Positions 8,289 to 16,867 of a stretch of DNA of 64,000 bases are shown one piece after another. The DNA is from CAVYUC01 sp963783085 (lineage in GTDB: Bacteria > Bacteroidota > Bacteroidia > Bacteroidales > Prolixibacteraceae), in assembly GCA_963783085.1 (NCBI GenBank), contig CAWAMJ010000020.1, positions 558,001 through 622,000 of the forward strand, in the 5' to 3' direction. Under the pieces are notes generated by a model. That model was given only the letters and a program-made list of their open reading frames with translations, was not told where the DNA came from and ran no database searches. Within the stretch, counting starts at the first letter, position 1; each line of letters opens with the position of its first letter. The position numbers and the translations under genes are program-made.

Positions 8289-10352
8289 TACAATATGATG
8301 TTTGTTTTTGATGAAATTGTAGTAATCTTCCTGTGCCCGGTATTTTTTATCTGCGTTGGCGGTATTGTAATTGTTTTTTAATTCCGGATCGAGGATGCGG
8401 GCTTTGGTGTTGTCTTTTAATTGTATTTTCAACATTTCTTTCAATTCCGATTTTATATCCTCGTCGTACACCGGACAGGCCACTTCAACTCTCCTGTTTA
8501 GGTTTCTCGGCATCCAGTCGCCCGATGAAATGTACAGCTTTTCATCGCCATCGTTGCCAAATAAAAAAATGCGCGAATGTTCCAGGTATTTATCGACAAT
8601 GCTGATCGCCCAAATGTTTTTCACCAGTTTTGCACCGGCGATGCGAAGGCCGAAAATTCCCCTGACGATCAACTGAATTTTAACCCCTGCTTTTGCTGCA
8701 TCAATTAATTTTTTCATCATCCGCGGATCGATGAGGCTGTTCATTTTCAGTATCATCCATGCATCTTTACCTTGTTTGGCCAGTTCCGTTTCCCGGTCGA
8801 CGCTTTGCGTAAAAAATTCGCGCATAAAAAACGGGCTGAGCGCCAGGTGCCTGTAGTTGAAATGCCGGTAATTTTGTTTGAAAAAATTAAAAACCTGCTC
8901 TACTTCATCGGCCAGGCGCGGATCGGCGGTGAGTAATCCATCGTCGGCATAAACACGTGCGGTGCCTTCATGAAAATTGCCTGTACCGATGTACGCGTAA
9001 TTTTTAAATCCATTGCTTTCACGCCGTTTTACCCACGCCAGTTTGCAATGCACTTTCATACCCGGAACACCATTAATTACATTCGCCCCTTCTTCCTGTA
9101 ACTTATTTGACCACTGAATGTTGGCTTCTTCGTCGAAGCGTGCCTGTAATTCAATAACAACCGTTACGATTTTACCATTTCTTACCGCGTTCAACAATGC
9201 ATTTATCACTTTCGAATCGCCGGCCACACGGTAAATCGTAATTCCGATTTCATCTACCTGCGGATCGATTGCGGCTTCGCGCAGGAAATCGATAAAATGA
9301 TTGAACGTTTGATACGGGAAATGGAGCATCACATCTTTTTCCCGCAATACCCGTAAAATGCTGGTATGGGTTGGCAGATCTTTATGCCTGAACGGTGGGA
9401 GTTTCGGATAATAATGCCTTTTTTTACCGATTTCAGGAAAGTTCATAAAATCCTTATGATTGTGATACCTGCCGCCTGGAATCGCATTCTCTCCGCTGTC
9501 GAGCTTCATCTTTTTTACGATAAAACTGAGGAGGTCATCCGGAATTTCGCGGTCGTAAATCAACCGCACCAGTTTTCCCTTTTTCCGCCGTTTCAGACTG
9601 AAACTCATTTTTTCGATAAAGCTTTTCGAAATATCGTCGTCGATATCCAGTTCTGCATCGCGGGTTATTTTTATGGTGAACGCTTCGTAAACGTCGTAAT
9701 CGAAATAAAAGAATAAATCGTCAAAGCAGTAGCGGATAACATCGTCGAGCAGCATGACGAAAGTTTTGTTCTTTTCCTTTGGCAACACCAAAAAACGGGG
9801 AACTGAAATTCCCGGAATCCGGATCAGCGAATAGGCAAAATCGCTTGAATCCGCTTTTTTTGAGAGTTTAACTGCCAGGTACACCGAACGATCGCGCAGG
9901 TAAGGAAATTTGTTTTTTTTGCTGAGCATCAACGGAATCAGGTTCGGGAGTACTTTCTCGTAAAAATACTTTTTCACAAAAATCCCCTGCGAATACGACA
10001 GCATATTTTCATTGATAATGAAGATGTTGTTTTTATTCAATTCTTCGATGATGTCGATAAAAACATTCTGAACTTTTTGTTGCTGTGCAATAACAATTTC
10101 CTGTATTTTATCGTGCAGGTCACCGGGAGTAAAATCTCCGAGCAGGTTTTCTTCGTCTTTGCCAATATCAACCATCCGCCGGACTGCAGCAACCCGTACC
10201 CGGAAAAATTCATCGAGGTTATTCGAAAAGATTCCGATAAACCGGATTCTTTCGAACAACGGTGTGTTTGGGTCTTCAGCTTCCTGTAAAACCCGTTCAT
10301 TGAACGAGAGCCAACTGATTTCCCTGTTGATGAATTTTTCGTTTGAATACAT
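7950..10352 (-). CDS. ppk1: Polyphosphate kinase 1 with C-terminal ArsC-like domain (apparent fusion)
   Basis: PPK1 reversibly transfers the ATP gamma-phosphate to polyphosphate. The start at 10352 (MYSNEKFINREISWLSFNERV) matches the family N-terminus; the frame runs upstream to 10466, overlapping prfB, but those 38 residues look non-native. The first phospho-histidine region is KVHCKLAWVKRR and the second is LEHSRIFLFGNDG ... SSGDWMPRNLNRRVEVACP. The PPK part ends near FIKNKHH, about 687 residues, a normal length. The frame then continues through 112 residues of an ArsC-family protein. The fusion may be real or produced by one extra base in an A run on the coding strand. Confidence 0.85.
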   Translation of the reverse strand: MYSNEKFINREISWLSFNERVLQEAEDPNTPLFERIRFIGIFSNNLDEFFRVRVAAVRRMVDIGKDEENLLGDFTPGDLHDKIQEIVIAQQQKVQNVFIDIIEELNKNNIFIINENMLSYSQGIFVKKYFYEKVLPNLIPLMLSKKNKFPYLRDRSVYLAVKLSKKADSSDFAYSLIRIPGISVPRFLVLPKEKNKTFVMLLDDVIRYCFDDLFFYFDYDVYEAFTIKITRDAELDIDDDISKSFIEKMSFSLKRRKKGKLVRLIYDREIPDDLLSFIVKKMKLDSGENAIPGGRYHNHKDFMNFPEIGKKRHYYPKLPPFRHKDLPTHTSILRVLREKDVMLHFPYQTFNHFIDFLREAAIDPQVDEIGITIYRVAGDSKVINALLNAVRNGKIVTVVIELQARFDEEANIQWSNKLQEEGANVINGVPGMKVHCKLAWVKRRESNGFKNYAYIGTGNFHEGTARVYADDGLLTADPRLADEVEQVFNFFKQNYRHFNYRHLALSPFFMREFFTQSVDRETELAKQGKDAWMILKMNSLIDPRMMKKLIDAAKAGVKIQLIVRGIFGLRIAGAKLVKNIWAISIVDKYLEHSRIFLFGNDGDEKLYISSGDWMPRNLNRRVEVACPVYDEDIKSELKEMLKIQLKDNTKARILDPELKNNYNTANADKKYRAQEDYYNFIKNKHHIVMEIYHNPRCAKSRAGLKYLEEKGFDVKVRKYLTEPVSEEELRNVISKTGKKPFDFVRTQEKLYKENYKGKVISDDEWVKILAENPKLLQRPIVVNGNKAVLANPPQKLEEII

Positions 10353-10452
10353 ATTCGATTTTGTTTGTGGGAAAACCACCTTTCTGTTCCGCTTGCCCAA
10401 TTTAATAAAAAAGAACAGGAATTTAAAAAGGATCTCTTCCCGCAGCAGTTTT

Positions 10453-11542
10453 CTACTGTCCGCCAAATTCCATGAGATAGGCCTTGATAAATCCGTCCAG
10501 TTCCCCGTCGAGGACAGCGTTCACATTTCCTGTTTCGAAATTGGTACGCAGGTCTTTTACCATTTTGTAAGGTTGCAAAACATAGGAACGGATTTGTGAG
10601 CCCCATTCGATTTTCTTTTTTTGCGACTCAATTTCCATGGTTTTTTCGCGGCGTTTGCGCAGTTCCATTTCGTACAGCTGCGATTTCAGCAATCGAAGTG
10701 CGTTTTCCTTATTTCCAAGTTGAGAACGGCTTTCTGTATTTTCAATAACAATTCCCGTTGGTTCATGATGAAGGCGCACACCCGTTTCTACCTTATTTAC
10801 ATTTTGACCGCCGGCGCCGCCACTCCTGAACGTGTCCCAGCGAATATCTGCCGGATTTACTTCAATTTCAATGGTGTCGTCAATTAAAGGCGCAACATAA
10901 ACCGATGTAAATGAAGTCATTCGTTTATTTTGAGCGTTAAACGGCGAAAGCCTTACCAGCCGGTGCACACCATTTTCGCTTTTTAGATAACCATAAGCGA
11001 AATCACCTTCCACTTCAATGGTGCAGCTTTTAATCCCGGCCTCATCACCCTGCTGCATATCGGCAACTATTATTTTGTACCCATTTTTTTCGCACCAGCG
11101 CGTGTACATCCTGAACAGCATTTCCGCCCAATCATTGCTTTCCGTACCACCGGCGCCGGCATTGATTTTCAACACCGCTCCCAAATGGTCTTCCTCGTTA
11201 CGGAGCATGTTTTTCGATTCGAGTTGTTCCACCTTCTCCGCCGCCTGCCCAAAAGCCTCATCCACTTCCTGTTCCGTGGCTTCTTCCGCTTCGAAAAACT
11301 CAAAAAGCACGAGGAAATCTTCCACCAGTTGGTTTACTTTTTCAAATCCTTCGGTCCAGGTTTTCACCGACTGGATTTTTTTCATTTGTGCTTCCGCTTC
11401 TTTCGGATTGTTCCAGAAATCCGGATCCTGTGTTTTAAGCTCTTCTTCCTGAAGTTGAATTAATTTTGCATCGTAGTCAAAGATGCCTCCTCAGCGCATC
11501 CCGGCGCTCAACAAGGTCGTTCACCTGTTCCTTTAAAACCAT
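10453..11542 (-). CDS. prfB: Peptide chain release factor 2, with programmed +1 frameshift
   Basis: RF2 releases the nascent chain at UGA and UAA codons. The reading frame starts at the ATG at 11542, encodes 21 residues (MVLKEQVNDLVERRDALRRHL) and meets an in-frame TGA at 11477-11479. The sequence AGGAGG CAT CTT TGA C matches the classical RF2 slippage site in element order and spacing: an internal Shine-Dalgarno, then CTT TGA. A +1 shift on CTT continues as DYDAKLIQLQEEELKTQDPDFW into the main frame. The GGQ catalytic loop is at GGAGGQNVNKVETG. RF2 thereby represses its own synthesis when abundant. Ab-initio callers may start the gene at an internal ATG at 11385. Confidence 0.96.
11477..11491 (-). 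promoter_or_regulatory. RF2 autoregulatory frameshift site
   Basis: On the minus strand, AGGAGG (11486-11491) is followed by CAT, the slippery CTT (11480-11482) and TGA (11477-11479) then C. The spacing between the Shine-Dalgarno-like hexamer and CTT is three bases, as in E. coli prfB. Confidence 0.93.
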
Positions 11543-11650
11543 TTTATTTCACTTTTAAATTGTGACTGTAAAGGTAACAAGAATTTTGCAGCCGGAGTTT
11601 GATATCGTATTTTTAGGGGGTAACAAGAAATAGTATGATAAAAAAAAGAC

Positions 11651-12115
11651 ATGAACACCATTGAAGAAAAAATCAAAGCATTGGGTTTGGAATTACCGCC
11701 ACCGCCACCACCCGGGGGAATTTATCATCCGGTGGTAATTTTCGGGAATCAGTTATTTGTTTCCGGGCAGGGGCCACAAAGAAGTGACGGAACATTGATT
11801 AAAGGGAAAGTGGGCAAAGATTTAACTCTGGAAGAAGGCCAAATGGCTGCACGCCAGGTGGGATTGACTATGCTGGCCACCATCAAAGCACAAATCGGTG
11901 ATTTGGGAAAAATCAAACGCTTGATAAAAACATTCGGGATGGTAAACTGCTATCCCGATTTTGAACAGCATCCGCAAACCATCAACGGGTTCAGCCAGTT
12001 TATGGTGGATGTTTTTGGTGAAGAAAACGGGAAAAGTGCACGCAGTGCAGTGGGTATGTCCCTTCCCGCAAACATTGCCGTTGAAGTGGAATGTATTTTT
12101 GAATTGAAAAAGTAA
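11651..12115 (+). CDS. RidA/YjgF/UK114 family protein
   Basis: A 154-residue protein of the YjgF superfamily. Members deaminate reactive enamine/imine intermediates released by PLP enzymes. The family core is seen in LFVSGQGPQRSDGTLIKGKVGKDL, the central helix ARQVGLTMLATIKAQIGDL, and the C-terminal RSAVGMSLPANIAVEVECIFEL. It is longer than canonical RidA (about 128 residues) and has a proline stretch near residue 17, like the YjgH subgroup. The next gene downstream is a PLP-dependent D-amino-acid enzyme, so handling of its imine product is a sensible role (inference). Confidence 0.9.
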   Translation: MNTIEEKIKALGLELPPPPPPGGIYHPVVIFGNQLFVSGQGPQRSDGTLIKGKVGKDLTLEEGQMAARQVGLTMLATIKAQIGDLGKIKRLIKTFGMVNCYPDFEQHPQTINGFSQFMVDVFGEENGKSARSAVGMSLPANIAVEVECIFELKK

Positions 12116-12150
12116 AGCCCCTCTTAATCTCCCCTAAGGGAGAGATTTGG
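12114..12150 (+). repeat. Palindromic GC-rich repeat, copy 1
   Basis: AAAGCCCCTCTTAATC followed by TCCCCTAAGGGAGA, the same architecture (AAAGCCCC-T/C-rich-CCCC..GGGG) as the copies in and around valS. It lies between the RidA gene and the D-threonine aldolase gene. Confidence 0.75.
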
Positions 12151-12184
12151 AAGTTCTACTTAAACAAAAAAGATATGCTAAAAA

Positions 12185-13277
12185 ATGAAGTGGTATAAAA
12201 TAGAAAATGAAGCGGAAGTTTTCACGCCGTCAGTTTTAATTTACCCGGATCGAATTCAGGAAAACATTCGACGGATGATAAAAATTGCAGGCGATGTTTC
12301 GCGCTTGCGGCCTCATGTTAAAACCCACAAAATGGCTGAGGTTGTGCAACTTCAGGTACAACAAAATATCACCAGATTTAAATGCGCCACACTCACTGAA
12401 ATGGAAATGACGGCTGATAACGGTGGAACCGACATTTTACTGGCTTACCCGATTTTTGGCCCTGCTGTCAGAAAATATTTCAGCATTGCAAAAAAATATC
12501 CGAAGGTGAAATTTTCGGTGCTTGTTGATAATGAAAAATCAGTTGTGGATTTAGCTGAAGAAGCCGAAATTCAGCAACAAAAGGTGAATGTTTTTATTGA
12601 TATCGATAATGGAATGCACCGCACCGGAATTGAGCCGGAACCAGCATTTCAGCTTGCTCTGTCGATTTCAGAAAACCAGTGGTTGAATTTAACGGGACTG
12701 CATATTTACGACGGACATATTCATGTTTCTGATTTTAAAACCCGCGAAGAAGAATGTGCAAATGATTTTAGAGCAGTGGATGAACTGGTTCAGAAAACTT
12801 AAAAATGCCGGAATTGAAATCGGTGAGCTTGCCTGTGGCGGAACATTTACATTTCCGATTCATGCAAAATACAAAAACCGGACGCTTTGCCCCGGAACAC
12901 TCATTTTATGGGACGCAGGATACGAAAAGAATATTCCTGATATGAATTTCCTGACAGCTGCAGTTCTGGCAGGTCGCGTAATCAGCAAACCACTCGGAAA
13001 GGTTTGTTTCGATTTGGGGCACAAAGCCGTGGCGTCTGAAATGCCTCATCCCCGTTTGAGATTTCTGGATATTCAACTGGATAATGTTGAGAATCAGAGT
13101 GAGGAGCACCTGGTTATTTCAACACCGGATGCTGAAAAGTTAACTCCCGGTGATTTTATTTATGCTGTTCCTATTCATATTTGTCCGACCATTGCTTTAC
13201 AGGAACGGGTTTATGTTGTAGAAAATAACAAAGTTGCGGGAACCTGGGAAGTGGTAGCCAGAAAAAGAACTTTTTAA
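12185..13277 (+). pseudogene. D-threonine aldolase / D-serine dehydratase-like PLP enzyme, frame broken by one base
   Basis: A fold-type III PLP enzyme. The PLP lysine is in RPHVKTHKM (near residue 49) and the metal-binding C-terminal motif is in PIHICPTIAL, as in D-serine dehydratase and D-threonine aldolase. The frame from 12185 stops at 12802. The second half continues one frame over from the same region through KNAGIEIGELACGGT to 13277. Reducing the A4 run at 12794-12797 to A3 gives an uninterrupted protein (DELVQKLKNAGIEIG) of about 363 residues, the family length. Since all catalytic parts are intact on both sides, a sequencing error or a very recent mutation is likely. The substrate (D-threonine, D-serine, 3-hydroxyaspartate) is not decided. 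Confidence 0.85.
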
Positions 13278-13286
13278 TGTGAAAAA

Positions 13287-13490
13287 TTAGGCGTTAACAG
13301 GTAACATGATGTAATTTTCCTCATCTACTGAAATCTTATGCAAAGTGCCGTATCTGGCTTTCGAAAGTTTCTTTTTTTGTTTCTCAATTTTTCCGTTCAA
13401 ACGAATAATAACATCAGGCAAAAATTCTTCACCGCTGATGGTGATGCTGTCAAATTTTGTATCGTTAACTACCGGTTTCATTTTGCTCAT
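13287..13490 (-). CDS. Small protein resembling the N-terminal half of the Mth938-like domain
   Basis: A 67-residue frame preceded by AGGA nine bases upstream. The pattern FDSITISGEEFLPDVIIRLNGK...KKKLSKARYGTLHKIS recalls the first half of Mth938-like proteins. The usual glycine-rich second half is missing and no continuation is found in other frames, so it is either a short member or a truncated one. It is convergent with the D-threonine aldolase gene, stop to stop, ten bases apart. Function unknown. Confidence 0.5.
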   Translation of the reverse strand: MSKMKPVVNDTKFDSITISGEEFLPDVIIRLNGKIEKQKKKLSKARYGTLHKISVDEENYIMLPVNA

Positions 13491-13560
13491 TTAAAATCGT
13501 CCTGAAATTTCCGTTCCAGTATTCAATTAATTGGATACGTTGATTTTCATGCAAGGGTAC

Positions 13561-13610
13561 ATAAACTTTGAACATTGAACTTTAAACTTTGAACATTGAA
13601 CATTGAACTT
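13561..13610. repeat. Tandem TTGAAC-type short repeat upstream of valS
   Basis: Imperfect head-to-tail copies of (CTT)TGAACATTGAAC / AAACTTTGAAC run from 13561 to 13610. The right end supplies the likely -33 element of the valS promoter. Confidence 0.7.
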
Positions 13611-13625
13611 TTCCTTGTACATTTG
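13596..13625 (+). promoter_or_regulatory. valS promoter
   Basis: TACATTTG at 13618-13625 is a perfect TAnnTTTG -7 element. TTG at 13596-13598, inside the TTGAAC repeat, is 19 bases upstream as the -33 element. The valS ATG is at 13666. Confidence 0.6.
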
Positions 13626-14276
13626 CACCTCAAAAAATTTAGACATAACCCTGAAAGATAAGAATATGGAAATTCCGAGCAAATATTCCCCGGCCGCGGT
13701 AGAAAACAAGTGGTACAAATACTGGATGGAAAATAACTATTTCCATTCGGAACCCGATGAACGTGAACCTTACACCATTGTAATTCCGCCGCCAAACGTA
13801 ACCGGCGTTTTGCACATGGGGCACATGCTCAACAATACCATTCAGGATATTCTGGTGCGCCGGGCGCGGATGACGGGCAAAAATGCCTGCTGGGTGCCGG
13901 GTACCGACCATGCTTCCATTGCTACCGAAGCTAAAGTGGTGAATAAACTGCGTGCTGAAGGAATTGACAAATACGATCTTTCGCGCGACGAGTTCCTGAA
14001 ACATGCCTGGGACTGGACCGATAAACATGGCGGGATTATCCTGGAACAGCTAAAAAAACTGGGCGCCTCCTGCGACTGGGACCGCACCGCTTTTACCATG
14101 GACGAAGCCCGCAGCGAATCCGTCCTCAAAGTTTTTGTCGACCTGTTTAACAAAGGCCTGATTTACCAGGGTGTGCGCATGGTAAACTGGGACCCCGCAG
14201 CCAAAACCGCCCTTTCTGATGAAGAGGTGGTTTATAAGGAAGTAAAATCAAAACTGTATTATCTGAAATATAAGTT

Positions 14277-14305
14277 AGCCCCCCTTAATCCCCCCGAGGG
14301 GGGAG
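14277..14305 (+). repeat. Palindromic repeat, left boundary of the DUF559 element
   Basis: AGCCCCCCTTAATC followed by CCCCCCGAGGGGGG. The second part is a perfect 6-bp stem palindrome. It reads forward, opposite to the two copies at the right end. Confidence 0.85.
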
Positions 14306-14742
14306 AAAAGAAGCCCCTGTACAAAACTGCGCGTAAATCGGAATACGAATTATTAAAGAAGAATGCTCTGAATTTGCGCCGCTTTTCTACTGAGGCTGAA
14401 TCCGCATTATGGGAAATGTTGCGTGCGAAGAAGCTTGGTGAAAAATTCAGAAGACAACATATCATTAATGATATTATAGTCGATTTTGTGTGCCTTTCAA
14501 AAAAACTGGTAGTAGAGGTCGATGGGGGTTATCACAATGACCCTGAAATTCAAAAAACCGATAAGATTAAAACTGATATTCTGAATGATTTAGGTTATCA
14601 AGTTATCCGCTTTACGAATGAAGAAGTATTAGTAAATACTGATTCGGTATTACAAATTATTGAGGAAGCACTAAAAAGCTCCCCCTCCGGGGGAGTTGAG
14701 GGGGCTTCTTACTCTCCCCCCACGGGGGAGCCGGAGGGGGCT
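14277..14742 (+). mobile_element. Palindrome-flanked DUF559 (PD-(D/E)XK, Vsr-like) nuclease element inside valS
   Basis: This 0.47-kb segment splits the ValRS editing domain between LYYLKYKL and ITIATTRPET. It encodes about 110 residues matching DUF559: TEAESALWEMLRAKKL, KFRRQHIINDIIVDFVC, KLVVEVDGGYH, then GYQVIRFTNEEVLVNTDSVL. The putative nuclease acidic residues are the E of TEAE, the D of IVDF and the E and D of VEVDG. One palindromic repeat bounds it on the left (14277-14305) and two inverted copies bound it on the right (14677-14707, 14711-14745). The whole element is open in the valS frame and adds about 155 residues. It has no good start of its own, so it would be made as part of ValRS. 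Confidence 0.85.
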
Positions 14743-14745
14743 TTC
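14677..14745 (-). repeat. Two inverted palindromic repeats, right boundary of the DUF559 element
   Basis: Copy one (14677-14707) contains CTCCCCCTCCGGGGGAG then TTGAGGGGGCTT. Copy two (14711-14745) contains CTCCCCCCACGGGGGAG then CCGGAGGGGGCTTTC. Read on the minus strand, both have the AAGCCCCCTC-core-CCCC..GGGG order of the left copy. Confidence 0.85.
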
Positions 14746-15364
14746 ATTACCATTGCCACTACCCGTCCGGAAACAATTCTGGGCGACACGGCAATTTGTG
14801 TAAATCCGGCAGATGAACGTTTTAAACATCTGGTTGGCAAACGGGTTTTGGTGCCGCTGATTAACCGTTCGATTCCGGTTATTGCTGATGAATATGTAGA
14901 CATGGAATTTGGTACCGGCTGCCTGAAAATTACGCCTGCCCACGACATCAACGACTACGAAATTGGAATGCGCCACAACCTGCCGTCCATCGATATTTTT
15001 AACGACGATGGTACATTGAGCGAAAAAGCGGAGATTTTTATTGGCGAAGATCGTTTTGATGTACGCGAAAAAATTGTTCCGGAACTGGAAAAAGCGGGCA
15101 ATCTGGCTAAAATTGAAGACTACACCAACAAAGTAGGTTTCTCGGAAAGGACGGATGTAATCATCGAACCAAAACTTTCGGCGCAGTGGTTTCTGAAAAT
15201 GGAGGAGCTGGTAAAACCGGCGCTCGAAAATGTGATGAACGATACGATTCAGTTTCATCCGGCAAAATTCAAAAATATTTACCGCCACTGGATGAGCAAC
15301 ATCAAAGACTGGTGTATCAGCCGCCAATTGTGGTGGGGGCACCAGATTCCGGTGTGGTATATAG

Positions 15365-15402
15365 AAAGCCCCTCCCCAGCCCTCCCCGAGGGGGAGGGAG
15401 TG
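15365..15402 (+). repeat. Palindromic repeat inserted in frame in valS, without nuclease
   Basis: AAAGCCCCTCCCCAGCC followed by CTCCCCGAGGGGGAG. It is translated as SPSPALPEGEGV within a ValRS loop (IPVWY ... YGYVVAENEEEA), where other ValRS proteins have only a few residues. Confidence 0.8.
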
Positions 15403-16783
15403 AAGAACTACGGGTACGTGGTGGCTGAAAATGAAGAAGAAGCCCGGAAACTCGCATTGGCTAAACACCCTTCTTTGGGAGAGGCAGGCTTTTCCCTATA
15501 CAGGGATGAAGATGTGCTCGACACCTGGTTCTCGAGCTGGCTGTGGCCGATTTCGGTTTTCGACGGAATTCGCCAACCCGAAAACGACGACATAAAATAT
15601 TATTATCCCACTTCTGACCTGGTAACCGCACCCGATATTATTTTCTTTTGGGTGGCGCGGATGATTATTTCAGGATATGAATACCGCGATCAATATCCGT
15701 TTAAGAACGTCTATTTTACCGGGATGGTGCGCGACGCACAACGCCGGAAAATGTCGAAATCGCTGGGAAATTCGCCCGACCCGCTGGATTTAATTGCCAA
15801 ATACGGCGCCGATGGTGTGCGCGTGGGAATGCTGCTTTGCTCGCCTGCCGGTGGCGATTTGTTGTTCGACGAAAGCCTGCCGCAACAGGGAGCCGGTTTT
15901 GCTACCAAAATATGGAATGCTTTCCGCCTGGTGAAAAACTGGGAGGTTTCTGCTGAAATTGAACAGCCGGAACATTCAAAACTGGCCATCGAATGGTTTC
16001 AGAAATAAACTGAGCGAGGTGGTTGAAACACTTAATTCGCAGTTCGATCAGTTCCGTATTTCGGAAGCACTGATGACCGTTTATACTACGGTTCGCGATG
16101 AGTTTTCGGGCTGGTTGCTCGAAATTGTAAAGCCGGCTTATCAACAGCCCATCGATACAAAAACTTATAGCGAAGTAGTTGATTTGTTCGACAAAATGCT
16201 GCGGCTCATGCACCCGTTTATGCCATTCATCACAGAAGAAATCTGGCAACTGCTCACCGAACGAAAAGAAGGAGAAAGTATCATGATCAGCCAGCTTCCG
16301 AAAGCCGAAAAATACAATGCCGGATTGCTGGCAGCTTTTGAAAATGTAAAGGAAACGATTTCAGGGATTCGCAAAATCCGCACTGATAAAAACATCCCGA
16401 ATAAAGATACTGTTGAGCTGAAAATCCAGAAAGGCGATAAAGGTTTCGAGCCTCAGTTTAACTCTGTTATTATCGAAAATGGCCAATCTTTCTTCGCTTG
16501 AAACTGGTGAATGAAGAAGTTCAGGGCGCTGCTTCGTTCCGCGTAAAATCCACCAACTTTTATATTCCGCTCGAAGGTTTTATTGATGTGGAAGAGGAGC
16601 TGAAAAAGCTGGAGGAAGAGTTGAAATATACACAGGGATTCCTGAATTCAGTAATGAAAAAACTGGGCAACGAACGGTTTGTAAACAATGCGCCGGAAGA
16701 AGTGGTGGCAAAAGAACTCGCCAAACAAACAGACGCCGAAGCCAAAATAAAAGTGCTGGAAGAACGGATTGCAGGGTTGAAAT

Positions 16784-16821
16784 AAAAGCCCCTCCTAACC
16801 TCCCCGGGGGGAGGAATCAGG
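16784..16821 (+). repeat. Palindromic repeat at the valS stop
   Basis: AAAAGCCCCTCCTAACC followed by TCCCCGGGGGGAGG. It begins at the TAA of valS, in the same orientation as the copies at 12114, 14277 and 15365. The stem could also act as a weak terminator hairpin, but it has no T tract. Confidence 0.75.
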
Positions 16822-16867
16822 ATCATTCTATTAAAAAATTCAGTTTAAAGGTATTCTGAGAATATGT

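Larger units (their letters stand above)
13666..16785 (+). pseudogene. valS: Valyl-tRNA synthetase with an in-frame DUF559 insertion, frame broken three times by single bases
   Basis: ValRS charges tRNA-Val and edits mischarged threonine. The start at 13666 (MEIPSKYSPAAVENKWYKYW) fits the family. The HIGH motif is in NVTGVLHMGHML, the editing-domain motif is ITIATTRPETILGD, and KMSKS is in RKMSKSLGNSPDP. Two foreign segments interrupt it in frame: residues about 204-359 (a DUF559 element) and about 567-580 (SPSPALPEGEGVKN). The C-terminal region needs three corrections, each removing one A: A3 at 16003-16005, A4 at 16476-16479 and A3 at 16501-16503. These restore WFQNKLSEVVE, IIEMANLSSLE and SSLELVNEEVQ. 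All domains through the C-terminal coiled coil are then present. As valS is normally single and essential, the frameshifts are probably sequence errors. Confidence 0.9.

Noticed and set aside
10037..10606. 189-residue minus-strand frame overlapping ppk1 and prfB
   Set aside because: Shadow of the two real genes in another frame; cysteine- and serine-rich translation without domains.
13561..13610. CRISPR or phase-variable simple repeat in a gene
   Set aside because: The repeat units are short and imperfect and lie outside any coding frame.
14277..14742. Intein in ValRS
   Set aside because: There is no N-terminal Cys/Ser splice block and no C-terminal HN motif before a Cys/Ser/Thr. The sequence is DUF559 with repeat-coded ends.
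14671..15468. 265-residue minus-strand frame opposite valS
   Set aside because: It is antisense to strongly conserved ValRS motifs and is kept open by the codon bias of the sense gene.
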